Assembly (NCBI GenBank): GCA_965219965.1
Contig: OZ244796.1
Coordinates: forward strand, 496,001 to 560,000
DNA: 64,000 bases
Direction of reading: 5' to 3'
From: G965219965 sp965219965
GTDB taxonomy: Bacteria; Pseudomonadota; Alphaproteobacteria; RS24
Shown here in pieces: positions 16,802 to 25,277 of the stretch. The notes under the pieces are model-generated. The model saw only the letters and a program-made list of their open reading frames with translations, was not told where the DNA came from and searched no databases. The translations under genes were made by a program, and so were the position numbers. Each line of letters opens with the position of its first letter. Within the stretch, counting starts at the first letter, position 1.

Positions 16802-18438
16802 TGCTCTGTGTCCATTCCAAAGACAAGCCCTTCAACTTTGGACACTTCTGGTGGCTCATAATTTTCACCATTGGCTTCGGCGGCCAGCTGGTCTTGTTCA
16901 TTAAATTGAATCACACGGCCACTGACGGATTGCTGTGCAAAATTTCCTGTCCTTGGACCATTGCCACCAAATTGCACATTGGACAGGCTGTGGTCGGAAT
17001 TAATTTCTAGCCGATATTGTGTAGCAAAACTTGCCCCATTTTCTAGCGTGGTAAAACCATTTTGTAATTGCGTCGGTTCAGTGCCAAACGGTGGGTCGCC
17101 AACAAAAACCGTGCTGGTTAAATCATTCGGCGTGCCATAAACATCTGAATAGCTCACATAAGCACCGCCAATCGCATCGGCAAAGCTTTGCTGTGCGCCT
17201 TGCTGGTTCAAACTCACTGCAATAGGATTATTTTCGCCAACATCAATGGAAAACTGCCCCGTTAGCGTGCTGGTGACGGTTTGGTCAGTGAAATTCCATC
17301 TTTGCGTGGTGGAATAAGAACCGCATTGGCTTGCCCCACCGCAATCGCCTGTCATTATCACATTATTAGCAACAAATGTTGTAGAGCCAGTTAGCCCCGC
17401 ATTGCGAATATCATCAAAACTGGTTTGGCCGAGATATTCTGCGCCATGTTCAAAAATATCTGCTACTGCGCCACCCAAATTCACGCCTTCAAAAAAGCTG
17501 GCGCGTTCACTGTCATCTAGCTCTAGCAATTCCGCGCCAAAAAGGCTTAGCGCGGTTGCGGCCAACAAAGCGCGGTCTTGGGTCGCACCGCTATTTTCCG
17601 TAGCCGCGCCAATAGCCGTGCTAATGCGCTCATTGGCGGCAAATTTATCCAGCACGCCATCGCCATCTGTATCTTTGCCTTCCTGCAAATTCAGTGCTTC
17701 CACAGAAATGCCAAGCTCATTGGCAATTTCCACTGCCGCTTGCTCCAGTAAAGAAAATTCTACACGGGCAATTTGTTCATTGGTTGCACGGCTTGGGTCA
17801 GAGGGGGCGTTTTGCAAACCACTAGCGGCAATTTCCGTGGCAAAGCCTGGGCGGGTAATATCCACCTCTCCAGCATCATTAGTGACACTTATCGCTCCTG
17901 AATCAAGGCCGAGCGCATTATCATTAGAAGGGCCTAACAAAATGACAGTTGCCGCGCCATCGGGAGCCACTTCGCCCGCCGCCGCCGTGCCACGAATACC
18001 AATCGTCGCTTTAGGCATTTTTACGTGCATGGCTTGTTTATTGCTCGCTGCTACTTTGCCCGAAACAAAACGGAACACGCCACGCTGCACGGATGTTGTT
18101 AAACGATTTTGCTCAGGTGTGTCGGGATTATAGACAAATTCATCAATTGTCATGCTGGTATTTGCGCCTAGCGTGAAAACTGTTTCATCACGTAAAATAA
18201 CTTGCAGCCGTCCTTGATTGCCGACCTTAATCGCATCGCCGAGATAAACCATTTGACCGGAAGAAATCTGCCCAACAGGCGCATCTGTTTGGACGGAAGC
18301 TGTGCGCGTGACTTGACCTTTTATCGCTGCCGCCACGCCAATATCGCCAGCAGGCACGGCTTGTGCTGTTAATGTGCTGGCAAGCAGTGAGCTGGCAACA
18401 AATCCGGCCAGCACAGATGCAACCCCTAAATAACGCAT
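16798..18438 (-). CDS. Exported FecR-domain protein, possible surface cargo
   Basis: A 546-residue protein with a signal peptide (ends LTAQA) and a FecR-type domain over residues ~35-150: the GQVTRT segment, GDAIKVGNQGRLQVIL, VFTLGANTSMTIDEFVY, GVFRFVSGKV and TIGIRGTAA are its hallmarks. The middle holds a calcium-loop-like DTDGDGVLDKF. The last ~200 residues are beta-rich with one cysteine pair (DCGGASQCG) and repeated glycine-aromatic turns. There is no membrane helix besides the signal and no fecI or fecA nearby, so a sigma-factor regulator role is unlikely; an exported structural or surface protein is more plausible. AGAGGAG ribosome site precedes the start. It is coupled by a 4-base overlap to the TPR/barrel gene, suggesting the two work together. 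Confidence 0.8.
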   Translation of the reverse strand: MRYLGVASVLAGFVASSLLASTLTAQAVPAGDIGVAAAIKGQVTRTASVQTDAPVGQISSGQMVYLGDAIKVGNQGRLQVILRDETVFTLGANTSMTIDEFVYNPDTPEQNRLTTSVQRGVFRFVSGKVAASNKQAMHVKMPKATIGIRGTAAAGEVAPDGAATVILLGPSNDNALGLDSGAISVTNDAGEVDITRPGFATEIAASGLQNAPSDPSRATNEQIARVEFSLLEQAAVEIANELGISVEALNLQEGKDTDGDGVLDKFAANERISTAIGAATENSGATQDRALLAATALSLFGAELLELDDSERASFFEGVNLGGAVADIFEHGAEYLGQTSFDDIRNAGLTGSTTFVANNVIMTGDCGGASQCGSYSTTQRWNFTDQTVTSTLTGQFSIDVGENNPIAVSLNQQGAQQSFADAIGGAYVSYSDVYGTPNDLTSTVFVGDPPFGTEPTQLQNGFTTLENGASFATQYRLEINSDHSLSNVQFGGNGPRTGNFAQQSVSGRVIQFNEQDQLAAEANGENYEPPEVSKVEGLVFGMDTEQ

Positions 18439-18519
18439 AACGCAAACTCCTCTACTGCCGCCCTTATGGCACGTGGTTGCGGTGGTGGCAATGAAAGAGC
18501 AGGGCAGAAAGTGCGATTT

Positions 18520-19278
18520 TTACTTTTGCGTGCTTTTTACGGCACGCTCAAATGCACCGAAAAATTTTCGGGCGAAGCAATCCTGCGCGGCTTTATATTC
18601 AGGATGCCATTGCACGGCAACAAGGAAGTGATTTGTATCTTTGCTGGCAATACCTTCTATTGTACCATCCTCGGCAGTGGCTTCTACGCTCAGCCCATCG
18701 CCAAGCCTATCTATGCCTTGCCGATGCAGGCTGTTAACTTGTAGTGTGGTTTGCTCCGTCCAATCGGCAAATAGCCCATTTTCGGGAAAAGAAACCTGAT
18801 GACGGGGGCTGTGTTTTTTATCCTTATCTGTCGTGTCTGCTTCGCGGTGGTCAAGCTTTCCATCCATTTCATGTAAAGCTGGCACAAGCGAGCCGCCAAA
18901 GGCGACATTAATTTCCTGCAAGCCACGACAAATGCCCAAAATAGGAATGGCACGTTGCAAACAAGCAGGAATATACTGAAACACTGCCTCATCACGTGAG
19001 ACGTCAAATGGCTCATGCGCGGCACTGGCGGCAGCTCCATAACGGACGGGGTGGATATTTGTTTTACTGCCCGTCAGCATTAGCCCGTCAATATTATCCA
19101 GAACAGCATCCATATCGGCCATATTGCCCGTTGGAATAATAAGCGGGGTTAGATCCGTCACCGCCCTTAACCCAGTGATATATTTTTCGCTTGTGCCAAA
19201 AATCGTGCTGTCGCCCCATGTGCCGCTATCGGCGATCACACCAATAATACCAGATTTTGCCACGCTCTTGCCTTTCAT
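18520..19278 (-). CDS. Class I glutamine amidotransferase-like gamma-glutamyl hydrolase (peptidase C26 family)
   Basis: A 252-residue hydrolase related to PuuD, which cleaves gamma-glutamyl-GABA in putrescine breakdown. The nucleophile elbow is PILGICRGLQEINVAFGG (cysteine ~120), and the other catalytic residues are the histidine and glutamate of AVQWHPEYKA near residue 223. LDHREADTTDKDKKHSPRH in the middle is typical of this group. No other polyamine genes are adjacent, so the substrate is uncertain. It is divergent from the Sel1-repeat gene and lies upstream of the FecR operon on the same strand. Confidence 0.88.
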   Translation of the reverse strand: MKGKSVAKSGIIGVIADSGTWGDSTIFGTSEKYITGLRAVTDLTPLIIPTGNMADMDAVLDNIDGLMLTGSKTNIHPVRYGAAASAAHEPFDVSRDEAVFQYIPACLQRAIPILGICRGLQEINVAFGGSLVPALHEMDGKLDHREADTTDKDKKHSPRHQVSFPENGLFADWTEQTTLQVNSLHRQGIDRLGDGLSVEATAEDGTIEGIASKDTNHFLVAVQWHPEYKAAQDCFARKFFGAFERAVKSTQK

Positions 19279-19311
19279 TTTGCAATATGCGTCAATATAG
19301 AATATTTGGAT

Positions 19312-19923
19312 ATGGTTGTGCGTTTATTTTTTGTCTTGTTGGTTGGTGGGTTTATTGTGCTTTTCGGCTGTGTGACCGCTTGGGCAGATAATGAACGCCG
19401 TGGGCTGGATTTATTGACACGCGGACAGCCCGTCCGTGCTGTCGTGGCATGGGAAAAAGGTGCAAGCAAGGGCGATGCGGGTGCGGCCTATCGGGCAGGT
19501 GCGGCGTATTTATCTGGCACAGGCGTGGATAAAAATATCCCCAAAGCGCTTTCCTATTTGCAAAACGCGGCCGATAATAATGAACCGCGGGCGGCTTTTG
19601 AATTAGCGGCTTTATATGAAAACGGCATTTACGTGCCAGTCAATATGCGCCGTGCGGTACTGTATTATCGGCTGGCGGCGGAGCGTGGTTTGGCGGGTGG
19701 GCAATATCATTATGCGCGGCTGTTAGAATTGGGCTTTGGTTTGCCAGATGGTTTTGAAAAAGCTTATATGTTTTATTATTTATCTGTCCGCAATGCCCGT
19801 CCGATAGAAGATGCCGCCTTGCGTCAAGCGGCCTATGCTGGTTTGGCGCGGATGGATAAAAAACTTTCGGCCAAAGAAAAAGCTCGTGCCAGACGGGCAG
19901 CGCAACATTTTTCTGCCTATTAA
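19312..19923 (+). CDS. Exported Sel1-repeat protein
   Basis: A 203-residue protein with an N-terminal hydrophobic signal (MVVRLFFVLLVGGFIVL, ending near AWA) followed by Sel1-like helical repeats: AAYRAGAAYLSGTGVDKN, KALSYLQNAADNNEPRAAFE, AALYENGIYVPVNMRRAVLY and so on. Such proteins usually scaffold periplasmic protein complexes. The C terminus is a basic helix (KLSAKEKARARRAAQH). ATG 19312 chosen over a TTG two codons earlier. It is convergent with the cystathionine beta-lyase gene, with stops 6 bases apart. No specific partner can be named. Confidence 0.82.
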   Translation: MVVRLFFVLLVGGFIVLFGCVTAWADNERRGLDLLTRGQPVRAVVAWEKGASKGDAGAAYRAGAAYLSGTGVDKNIPKALSYLQNAADNNEPRAAFELAALYENGIYVPVNMRRAVLYYRLAAERGLAGGQYHYARLLELGFGLPDGFEKAYMFYYLSVRNARPIEDAALRQAAYAGLARMDKKLSAKEKARARRAAQHFSAY

Positions 19924-19929
19924 ATTCAC

Positions 19930-21102
19930 TTAGCCTTGCTTGAGTCGGTCTAGCCCGCTACGCAAATCTTTTTTCAAATCATCTATATTTTCCAGCCCGA
20001 TATGTAAGCGGCACAGACGGCCTTCCTCTTTCCATGGCGTGACATCACGCGGCAAGCTGGAATAAGGCACAATCAGGCTTTCAAACCCGCCCCAGCTATA
20101 GCCCATGGCGAAAATTTCCAGCCCGTCTAGCATATGGGCGAAAGCCTTTTCTGTACACGGATGCAGAACCGTGCCGAACAGCCCCGTGCAACCAGTAAAA
20201 TCGCGTTGCCAAAGGGCATGGTCGGGGTGGTCGGGACGGGCGGGGTGGATAATTTTTTTCACTTCTGGCTGTTGCGCCAGCCAGTCGGCAATTTCTAAGC
20301 CGTTTTGCATATGCTGTCTGAGGCGCACATCCAGCGTCCGCAAGCCGCGTAACCCCATACGCACATCATCGGGGCCAGCACATAGCCCCAAAAGTCCATG
20401 CATTTTTTTAATTGGTGCAAAGCTTTGTTTATTGGCTGATACATATCCGAGCAATGTATCTGCATGGCCGCCAATATATTTTGTTGCCGCTTGCACGGAA
20501 ACATCAACGCCCTTATCAAGCGGTTTGAGAAAAAGCGGCGTTGCCCATGTATTATCCATAATGGTTGTGATTTTGTGTTTTTTCGCCAATGCAACCAGTG
20601 CATCTATATCGGTCATTTCAAAACTCAGTGAGCCAGGGCTTTCAAAGAAAATCACCTTACTGTTCGGGCGGATATGATTTTGCAAAGCAGAAACATCACG
20701 TGGGTCAAAAATAGTTAGTTCCGTACCCATGCGCGGCAAAACGATTTGACAGAAAGTTTTAATGGGGTCGTAAATATTATCGCCAATAAGCAAATGGTCG
20801 CCATTTTGTAAAAACGCCATAAGCGATAAAATGCCAGCACTTAAACCAGATGGAGCAAGAACCGTATCATGAGCGTTTTCCAATTCTGTAATGGCTGTTT
20901 CCAGTGCGCGTGTGGTTGGTGTGCCGCGCCGCCCATAGGTATAATCGGGTGGTTGTTTGCCACTAATGGCGGCATAATTTTCATAAATGATAGTGGAGAC
21001 GTGATAGACGGGCGGGTTGACCGCGCCATGATGCGCCTTGCTATTGCGGCCTGTATGAGCCAGCAAGGTTTGGCTGGAAATATCTCTTTTTTTCTTGCTC
21101 AT
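19930..21102 (-). CDS. metC: Cystathionine beta-lyase
   Basis: PLP enzyme of the Cys/Met-metabolism family that splits cystathionine to homocysteine in methionine synthesis, 390 residues. The family segments are YTYGRRGTPTTRALE, the aspartate in IMDNTWATPLFLKPL and the PLP lysine in SVQAATKYIGGHADTLLGY (residue ~210). RNA-proximal AGGA lies about 7 bases from ATG 21102; a GTG two codons upstream is the alternative start. It is divergent from aapJ. Substrate preference (beta-lyase over gamma-lyase or synthase) is inferred from overall resemblance to alphaproteobacterial MetC. Confidence 0.88.
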   Translation of the reverse strand: MSKKKRDISSQTLLAHTGRNSKAHHGAVNPPVYHVSTIIYENYAAISGKQPPDYTYGRRGTPTTRALETAITELENAHDTVLAPSGLSAGILSLMAFLQNGDHLLIGDNIYDPIKTFCQIVLPRMGTELTIFDPRDVSALQNHIRPNSKVIFFESPGSLSFEMTDIDALVALAKKHKITTIMDNTWATPLFLKPLDKGVDVSVQAATKYIGGHADTLLGYVSANKQSFAPIKKMHGLLGLCAGPDDVRMGLRGLRTLDVRLRQHMQNGLEIADWLAQQPEVKKIIHPARPDHPDHALWQRDFTGCTGLFGTVLHPCTEKAFAHMLDGLEIFAMGYSWGGFESLIVPYSSLPRDVTPWKEEGRLCRLHIGLENIDDLKKDLRSGLDRLKQG

Positions 21103-21136
21103 TGGCACATCCTGAACTGATTTCGTGAATTGATTA

Positions 21137-21166
21137 TTGTCATGAATCGCTATGAATTGCTATGTT
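21137..21166 (+). promoter_or_regulatory. Candidate promoter and tandem-repeat operator before aapJ
   Basis: TTGTCA (21137-21142), 18 bases, TATGTT (21161-21166). The spacer holds a 10-bp tandem repeat GAATCGCTAT/GAATTGCTAT (21144-21163), and a related GAATTGATTAT lies at 21127. Repeats spaced by one helical turn over a promoter suggest an operator for the divergent metC/aap region. By eye only. Confidence 0.3.
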
Positions 21167-21215
21167 ATTGGTGTTAGAGTTGAAGTCAATCAAAGTTCTT
21201 TGACAGGAGGGACAA

Positions 21216-22238
21216 ATGAAAAATATCAATATTCGGCTCTTTATATTTGCCCTTTTGCTTGCTTTTCTGGCAGGCGGTCAAGTGCAGGCCGACACGCTTG
21301 CAACAGTCAAAAAACGTGGGTCAGTTATATGTGGAGTCAGTCAAGGATTACCTGGCTTCTCCAATCCCGATAATGAAGGAAATTGGTCGGGTGTGGATAT
21401 TGATTTATGCCGTGCGGTAGCAGCGGCGATTTTTGGCGATGATAAAAAAGCCAAATTTAAGCCCATGTCGGCCAAGGTACGCTTTACCGAGCTACAATCG
21501 GGGCAGATTGATTTAATTTCACGCAACACAACTTGGTCTATGTATCGTGACACCAAACTTGGCGTGGATTTCATTGCCGTGAATTATTATGACGGGCAGG
21601 GCTTTATGGTGCGCCGTGATTTGGGCGTTAAATCCGCGCTTGAATTAGATGGTGCGTCGCTTTGCTCTAATGCTGGTACGACGACCGAGCTTAATGCGGC
21701 TGATTATTTCCGCACCCACAAGATGAGCTATGAAATTAACACTTATGAAAATTCCAATGAGGCGGTTGGGGCTTATGATATAGGCCGATGCGATGCTTAT
21801 ACCACGGATCAATCGGCTCTTTATGCCCAGCGTTTGAAACTCAATGACCCATCGGCGCATATGATTTTGCCAGAAATTATTTCTAAAGAGCCTTTAGGAC
21901 CCGCCGTCAGACAGGGCGATGACCAATGGGGCGATATTGTCCGCTGGTCTTATTATGCCATGTTGGCGGCAGAAGAATTGGGTGTGACCTCGCAAAATGT
22001 GGAAGAAATGAAGCAATCGCGCAATCCAGCCATTCGTCGTTTATTGGGGCTGGAAGGCACCTTGGGCGAAAACCTTAACCTTCCTGCCGATTGGGCGTAT
22101 CACATTATCCGAACAGTGGGTAATTATGGCGAAAGTTTTGACCGAAATCTTGGTGCAGGCTCAGAATTAAAAATTGAACGCGGGTTAAATGCGCTGTGGA
22201 AAAATGGTGGGCTACAATATGCCCCGCCCATCAGATAG
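21216..22238 (+). CDS. aapJ: General L-amino acid ABC transporter, periplasmic binding protein (AapJ/BztA)
   Basis: Periplasmic solute-binding component of the AapJQMP/Bzt uptake system for polar L-amino acids. A signal peptide (residues 1-25, ending VQA) precedes LATVKKRGSVICGVSQGLPG, then the family 3 solute-binding core with GNWSGVDIDLCRAVAAAIFG and ELQSGQIDLISRNTTWSMYR. The length of 340 is typical. It has an excellent ribosome site (AGGAGGG) and is the first gene of a four-gene operon. Confidence 0.95.
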   Translation: MKNINIRLFIFALLLAFLAGGQVQADTLATVKKRGSVICGVSQGLPGFSNPDNEGNWSGVDIDLCRAVAAAIFGDDKKAKFKPMSAKVRFTELQSGQIDLISRNTTWSMYRDTKLGVDFIAVNYYDGQGFMVRRDLGVKSALELDGASLCSNAGTTTELNAADYFRTHKMSYEINTYENSNEAVGAYDIGRCDAYTTDQSALYAQRLKLNDPSAHMILPEIISKEPLGPAVRQGDDQWGDIVRWSYYAMLAAEELGVTSQNVEEMKQSRNPAIRRLLGLEGTLGENLNLPADWAYHIIRTVGNYGESFDRNLGAGSELKIERGLNALWKNGGLQYAPPIR

Positions 22239-22274
22239 GTTTGGGAACAGCTTTTGCAACAGCCGCGAGCCATA

Positions 22275-23429
22275 ATGCGTTATTTCTGGAGCCATGAGCA
22301 GGGGCGAGCAATCACTTTGCAGTTGCTTTTGCTGGCCTTGGTGATGCTGGTCGGCTGGGCTTTGGTTTCTAATACGATTGACAATCTTGCTCGACAAAAT
22401 GTGACCTCTGGCTTCGGATTTTTAGGTGATGCAACCGGTTTTGACGTTAACCAGACGTTGATTAGCTATGATGAAACATCATCCTATGGCCGTTTATTGC
22501 TGGTCGGATTGCTCAACACATTGCTTGTATCGGCCATGGGCATTGGTCTGGCCACTTTACTCGGCTTTTTTATCGGCGTGTTGCGCCTGTCAACCAACTG
22601 GCTGGTGGCGCAAATCGCTGCCATATATATTGAGATATTCCGCAATTTACCTCTGCTCATACAGATTTTATTTTGGTATGCGGTGATTTTGCACATGCTC
22701 CCAAGCCCACGCCAATCCTTTGGGCTGGCTGATATGGTGTTTTTGAACAAGCGCGGCCTGTCTTTTCCCGCCCTTGAGCCTACCCAATATGGTGGCTGGT
22801 TTGTACTAGGATTATTAATCTTTATCAGTATTTTATGCTATCTTTATAAAGCAGATTATAAGGTAAAAATCACCACAGGTGCCAGCCCATATCGGTTCAA
22901 ACGGGTGCTATGTGGTGGTGTGATTGGTTTGGTGATTGGCTTTGCTGTGTTTGGTGCGCCATTTTCGCTTAATGTGCCAGCTTTGGCGGGCTTTAATTTT
23001 CGTGGTGGCTTTACCTTTATCCCCGAATTTGTCGCCCTTGTTGGGGCATTGAGTATTTATACGGCGGCCTTTATTGCTGAAATTGTCCGTTCTGGTATCA
23101 ATGCAGTTAATCGTGGGCAAATTGAAGCGGCACGGGCTTTAGGTTTGACTCATATTAAAACTTTACGCCTGATTATTTTGCCGCAAGCTTTCCGCGTGAT
23201 TATCCCGCCGCTTACCAGCCAATATCTCAACCTTATTAAAAATTCTTCACTGGCGGCGGCGATTGCTTATCCTGAACTGGTGTCAACTTTTGCTGGCACG
23301 GCGTTAAATCAAACGGGTCAAGCGATTGAAATTATTTTCATCACAATGAGCATTTATCTCGGTCTCAGCCTACTGACGTCTATTTTTATGAATTTTTATA
23401 ATAAGCGCATTGCTTTGGTGGAGCGTTAA
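22275..23429 (+). CDS. aapQ: General L-amino acid ABC transporter permease AapQ/BztB
   Basis: First of two inner-membrane permeases of the Aap system. The 384-residue product has the characteristic periplasmic insert opening NLARQNVTSGFGFLGDATGF, several helices, and the permease EAA loop INRGQIEAARALGLTHIK-type segment near residue 285 (seen as GQIEAARALGLTHIKTLRLI). I chose ATG 22275; a TTG at 22254 would add seven residues. A one-base gap separates its stop from aapM. Confidence 0.94.
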   Translation: MRYFWSHEQGRAITLQLLLLALVMLVGWALVSNTIDNLARQNVTSGFGFLGDATGFDVNQTLISYDETSSYGRLLLVGLLNTLLVSAMGIGLATLLGFFIGVLRLSTNWLVAQIAAIYIEIFRNLPLLIQILFWYAVILHMLPSPRQSFGLADMVFLNKRGLSFPALEPTQYGGWFVLGLLIFISILCYLYKADYKVKITTGASPYRFKRVLCGGVIGLVIGFAVFGAPFSLNVPALAGFNFRGGFTFIPEFVALVGALSIYTAAFIAEIVRSGINAVNRGQIEAARALGLTHIKTLRLIILPQAFRVIIPPLTSQYLNLIKNSSLAAAIAYPELVSTFAGTALNQTGQAIEIIFITMSIYLGLSLLTSIFMNFYNKRIALVER

Positions 23430-23430
23430 G

Positions 23431-24507
23431 ATGGTAGCAAAATTCAAACAATGCGCTGTGTGGCTGAAGGAAAATCTTTTTTCCTCTTATCTCAATGCAG
23501 GCGTAACAATTTTATGCCTGTGGGGCTTATATTATCTGCTTTCTGGCATTATTGGCTGGGCAGTGCTGGATGCAAGCTGGCATGGCGTTGACCGATTGGC
23601 TTGCGTCAAAGAAACACAAGGGGCGTGCTGGCCATTTGTCAGTGCCAAAATGGCGCAATTTATTTACGGTAATTATCCTGCCCATGCGCATTGGCGTGCC
23701 GATTGGGTATTTGGCCTCGGCGCAGGCGGGCTGTGCTGGCTGCTTTTCCCGCACAGCCCATATAAAAAGCAAGTCGGCCTGTTCATACTCACTGCCTATC
23801 CGCTTTTATCTGTTGTGCTGTTAGTTGGTGGCGTGGCGGGATTGGCTTATGTGGAAACGGCGCAATGGGGTGGGCTATTGGTTACGTTGGTCATTGCGGT
23901 AACGGGCATTGTTGTGTCCTTGCCCTTGGGCATTTTGCTGGCTTTGGGGCGGCAATCGGATATGCCGATTATACGCACTTTTTGCATTGGCTTTATTGAA
24001 ATTTGGCGCGGCGTGCCGCTTATCACGGTTTTATTTATGGCCAGCGTCATGTTGCCGCTTTTCCTGCCAGAAGGGGTGAGCTTTGACGGGCTATTACGCT
24101 GTTTGATTGGTGTAGCTCTTTTTGCCGCCGCCTATATGGCCGAAGTGGTGCGCGGTGGCTTGCAGGCCATTCCCAAAGGCCAATATGAAGCTGGGCAAGC
24201 TTTAGGGCTGAGCTATTGGCAATCCATGCGCCATATTATTTTGCCACAAGCTTTAACCTTGTCTATTCCGGGCATTGTGAATACGTTTATCGGTCTGTTC
24301 AAAGACACAACTTTGGTTATGATTGTCGGGATTTTTGATTTGCTCGGCATTGTGATGTTCCATTATGCCGACCCAAGCTGGGCGGCACCACAAGTGCCGA
24401 TAACGGGCTTTGTGTTTGCTGGTTTTGTGTTTTGGGTATTTTGTTTTGCTATGTCGCGCTATTCACTTTACACCGAACGCCGTTTGGCGGGCGGAAAAGC
24501 CCGTTAA
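23431..24507 (+). CDS. aapM: General L-amino acid ABC transporter permease AapM/BztC
   Basis: Second permease, 358 residues. The EAA loop GQYEAGQALGLSYWQSMRHI lies in the C-terminal half, preceded by FIEIWRGVPLITVLFMASV. The large N-terminal part with extra helices and a periplasmic stretch is typical of AapM rather than small HisM-type permeases. GGAG upstream of ATG 23431 serves as ribosome site, inside the aapQ end. It pairs with AapQ in the transporter. Confidence 0.94.
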   Translation: MVAKFKQCAVWLKENLFSSYLNAGVTILCLWGLYYLLSGIIGWAVLDASWHGVDRLACVKETQGACWPFVSAKMAQFIYGNYPAHAHWRADWVFGLGAGGLCWLLFPHSPYKKQVGLFILTAYPLLSVVLLVGGVAGLAYVETAQWGGLLVTLVIAVTGIVVSLPLGILLALGRQSDMPIIRTFCIGFIEIWRGVPLITVLFMASVMLPLFLPEGVSFDGLLRCLIGVALFAAAYMAEVVRGGLQAIPKGQYEAGQALGLSYWQSMRHIILPQALTLSIPGIVNTFIGLFKDTTLVMIVGIFDLLGIVMFHYADPSWAAPQVPITGFVFAGFVFWVFCFAMSRYSLYTERRLAGGKAR

Positions 24508-24517
24508 GGAGAAAAAC

Positions 24518-25261
24518 ATGTCGCAAGAAGAAATTATTTCCGTCACGGATTTGAATAAATGGTTTGATGATTTTCAAGTTTTGAAAAATATCAATTTAAG
24601 CGTCTGCAAGGGTGAGAAAATTGTTATTTGCGGTCCGTCTGGTTCGGGGAAATCAACCCTCATCCGATGCCTCAACCATCTTGAGCAGCACCAAAAAGGT
24701 CAAATTATCATTGATGGTATTGAACTAAATGATGATTTGAAAAACATTGATGCCGTGCGAGCGGAAGTGGGCATGGTGTTTCAGCAGTTTAATCTCTTTC
24801 CGCATATGACCGTTTTAGAAAATTGTACGCTTGCGCCCATTTGGGTGAAAAACATGCCCAAAGCTGAGGCGGAAAAAAAGGCATTAGATTTTCTTACTCG
24901 CGTTAAAATTCCCGACCAAGCACATAAATATCCTGGCCAATTATCTGGCGGCCAGCAACAGCGCGTGGCCATTGCACGTTCGCTGTGCATGGCACCGCGC
25001 ATTATGCTTTTCGACGAGCCGACATCGGCACTGGATCCAGAAATGATAAAGGAAGTGCTAGATGTGATGACCGATTTGGCGCAGGAAGGCATGACCATGC
25101 TTTGTGTGACACATGAAATGAGCTTTGCTCGACGGGTGGCCGATAGGGTGATATTTATGGATGAAGGCGAGATTGTAGAAGAAAACACACCAGATGCGTT
25201 TTTTGACAATCCGCAAAATCCGCGCACGCAAAACTTTTTGGCGCAAGTTTTGAACGACTAG
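24518..25261 (+). CDS. aapP: General L-amino acid ABC transporter ATPase AapP/BztD
   Basis: Cytoplasmic ATPase of the Aap system, 247 residues. Walker A GPSGSGKSTLIRCL, signature LSGGQQQRVAIARSL, Walker B IMLFDEPTSALDPE and the H-loop CVTHEMSFARRVADRV are all intact. An AAGGAGA ribosome site precedes ATG 24518, so the upstream in-frame extension into aapM is not used. Last gene of the operon; convergent with the cysteine synthase gene. Confidence 0.96.
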   Translation: MSQEEIISVTDLNKWFDDFQVLKNINLSVCKGEKIVICGPSGSGKSTLIRCLNHLEQHQKGQIIIDGIELNDDLKNIDAVRAEVGMVFQQFNLFPHMTVLENCTLAPIWVKNMPKAEAEKKALDFLTRVKIPDQAHKYPGQLSGGQQQRVAIARSLCMAPRIMLFDEPTSALDPEMIKEVLDVMTDLAQEGMTMLCVTHEMSFARRVADRVIFMDEGEIVEENTPDAFFDNPQNPRTQNFLAQVLND

Positions 25262-25277
25262 TCACGGCACGACTGGC

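Noticed and set aside
17402..18133. 243-codon frame on the plus strand inside the FecR gene
   Set aside because: Serine/alanine-rich antisense shadow of a well-supported coding region; no ribosome site or family.
16798..18438. FecR protein as an anti-sigma factor for iron uptake
   Set aside because: No cytoplasmic anti-sigma part or inner-membrane helix other than the signal peptide, and no ECF sigma factor or TonB receptor gene in the window.
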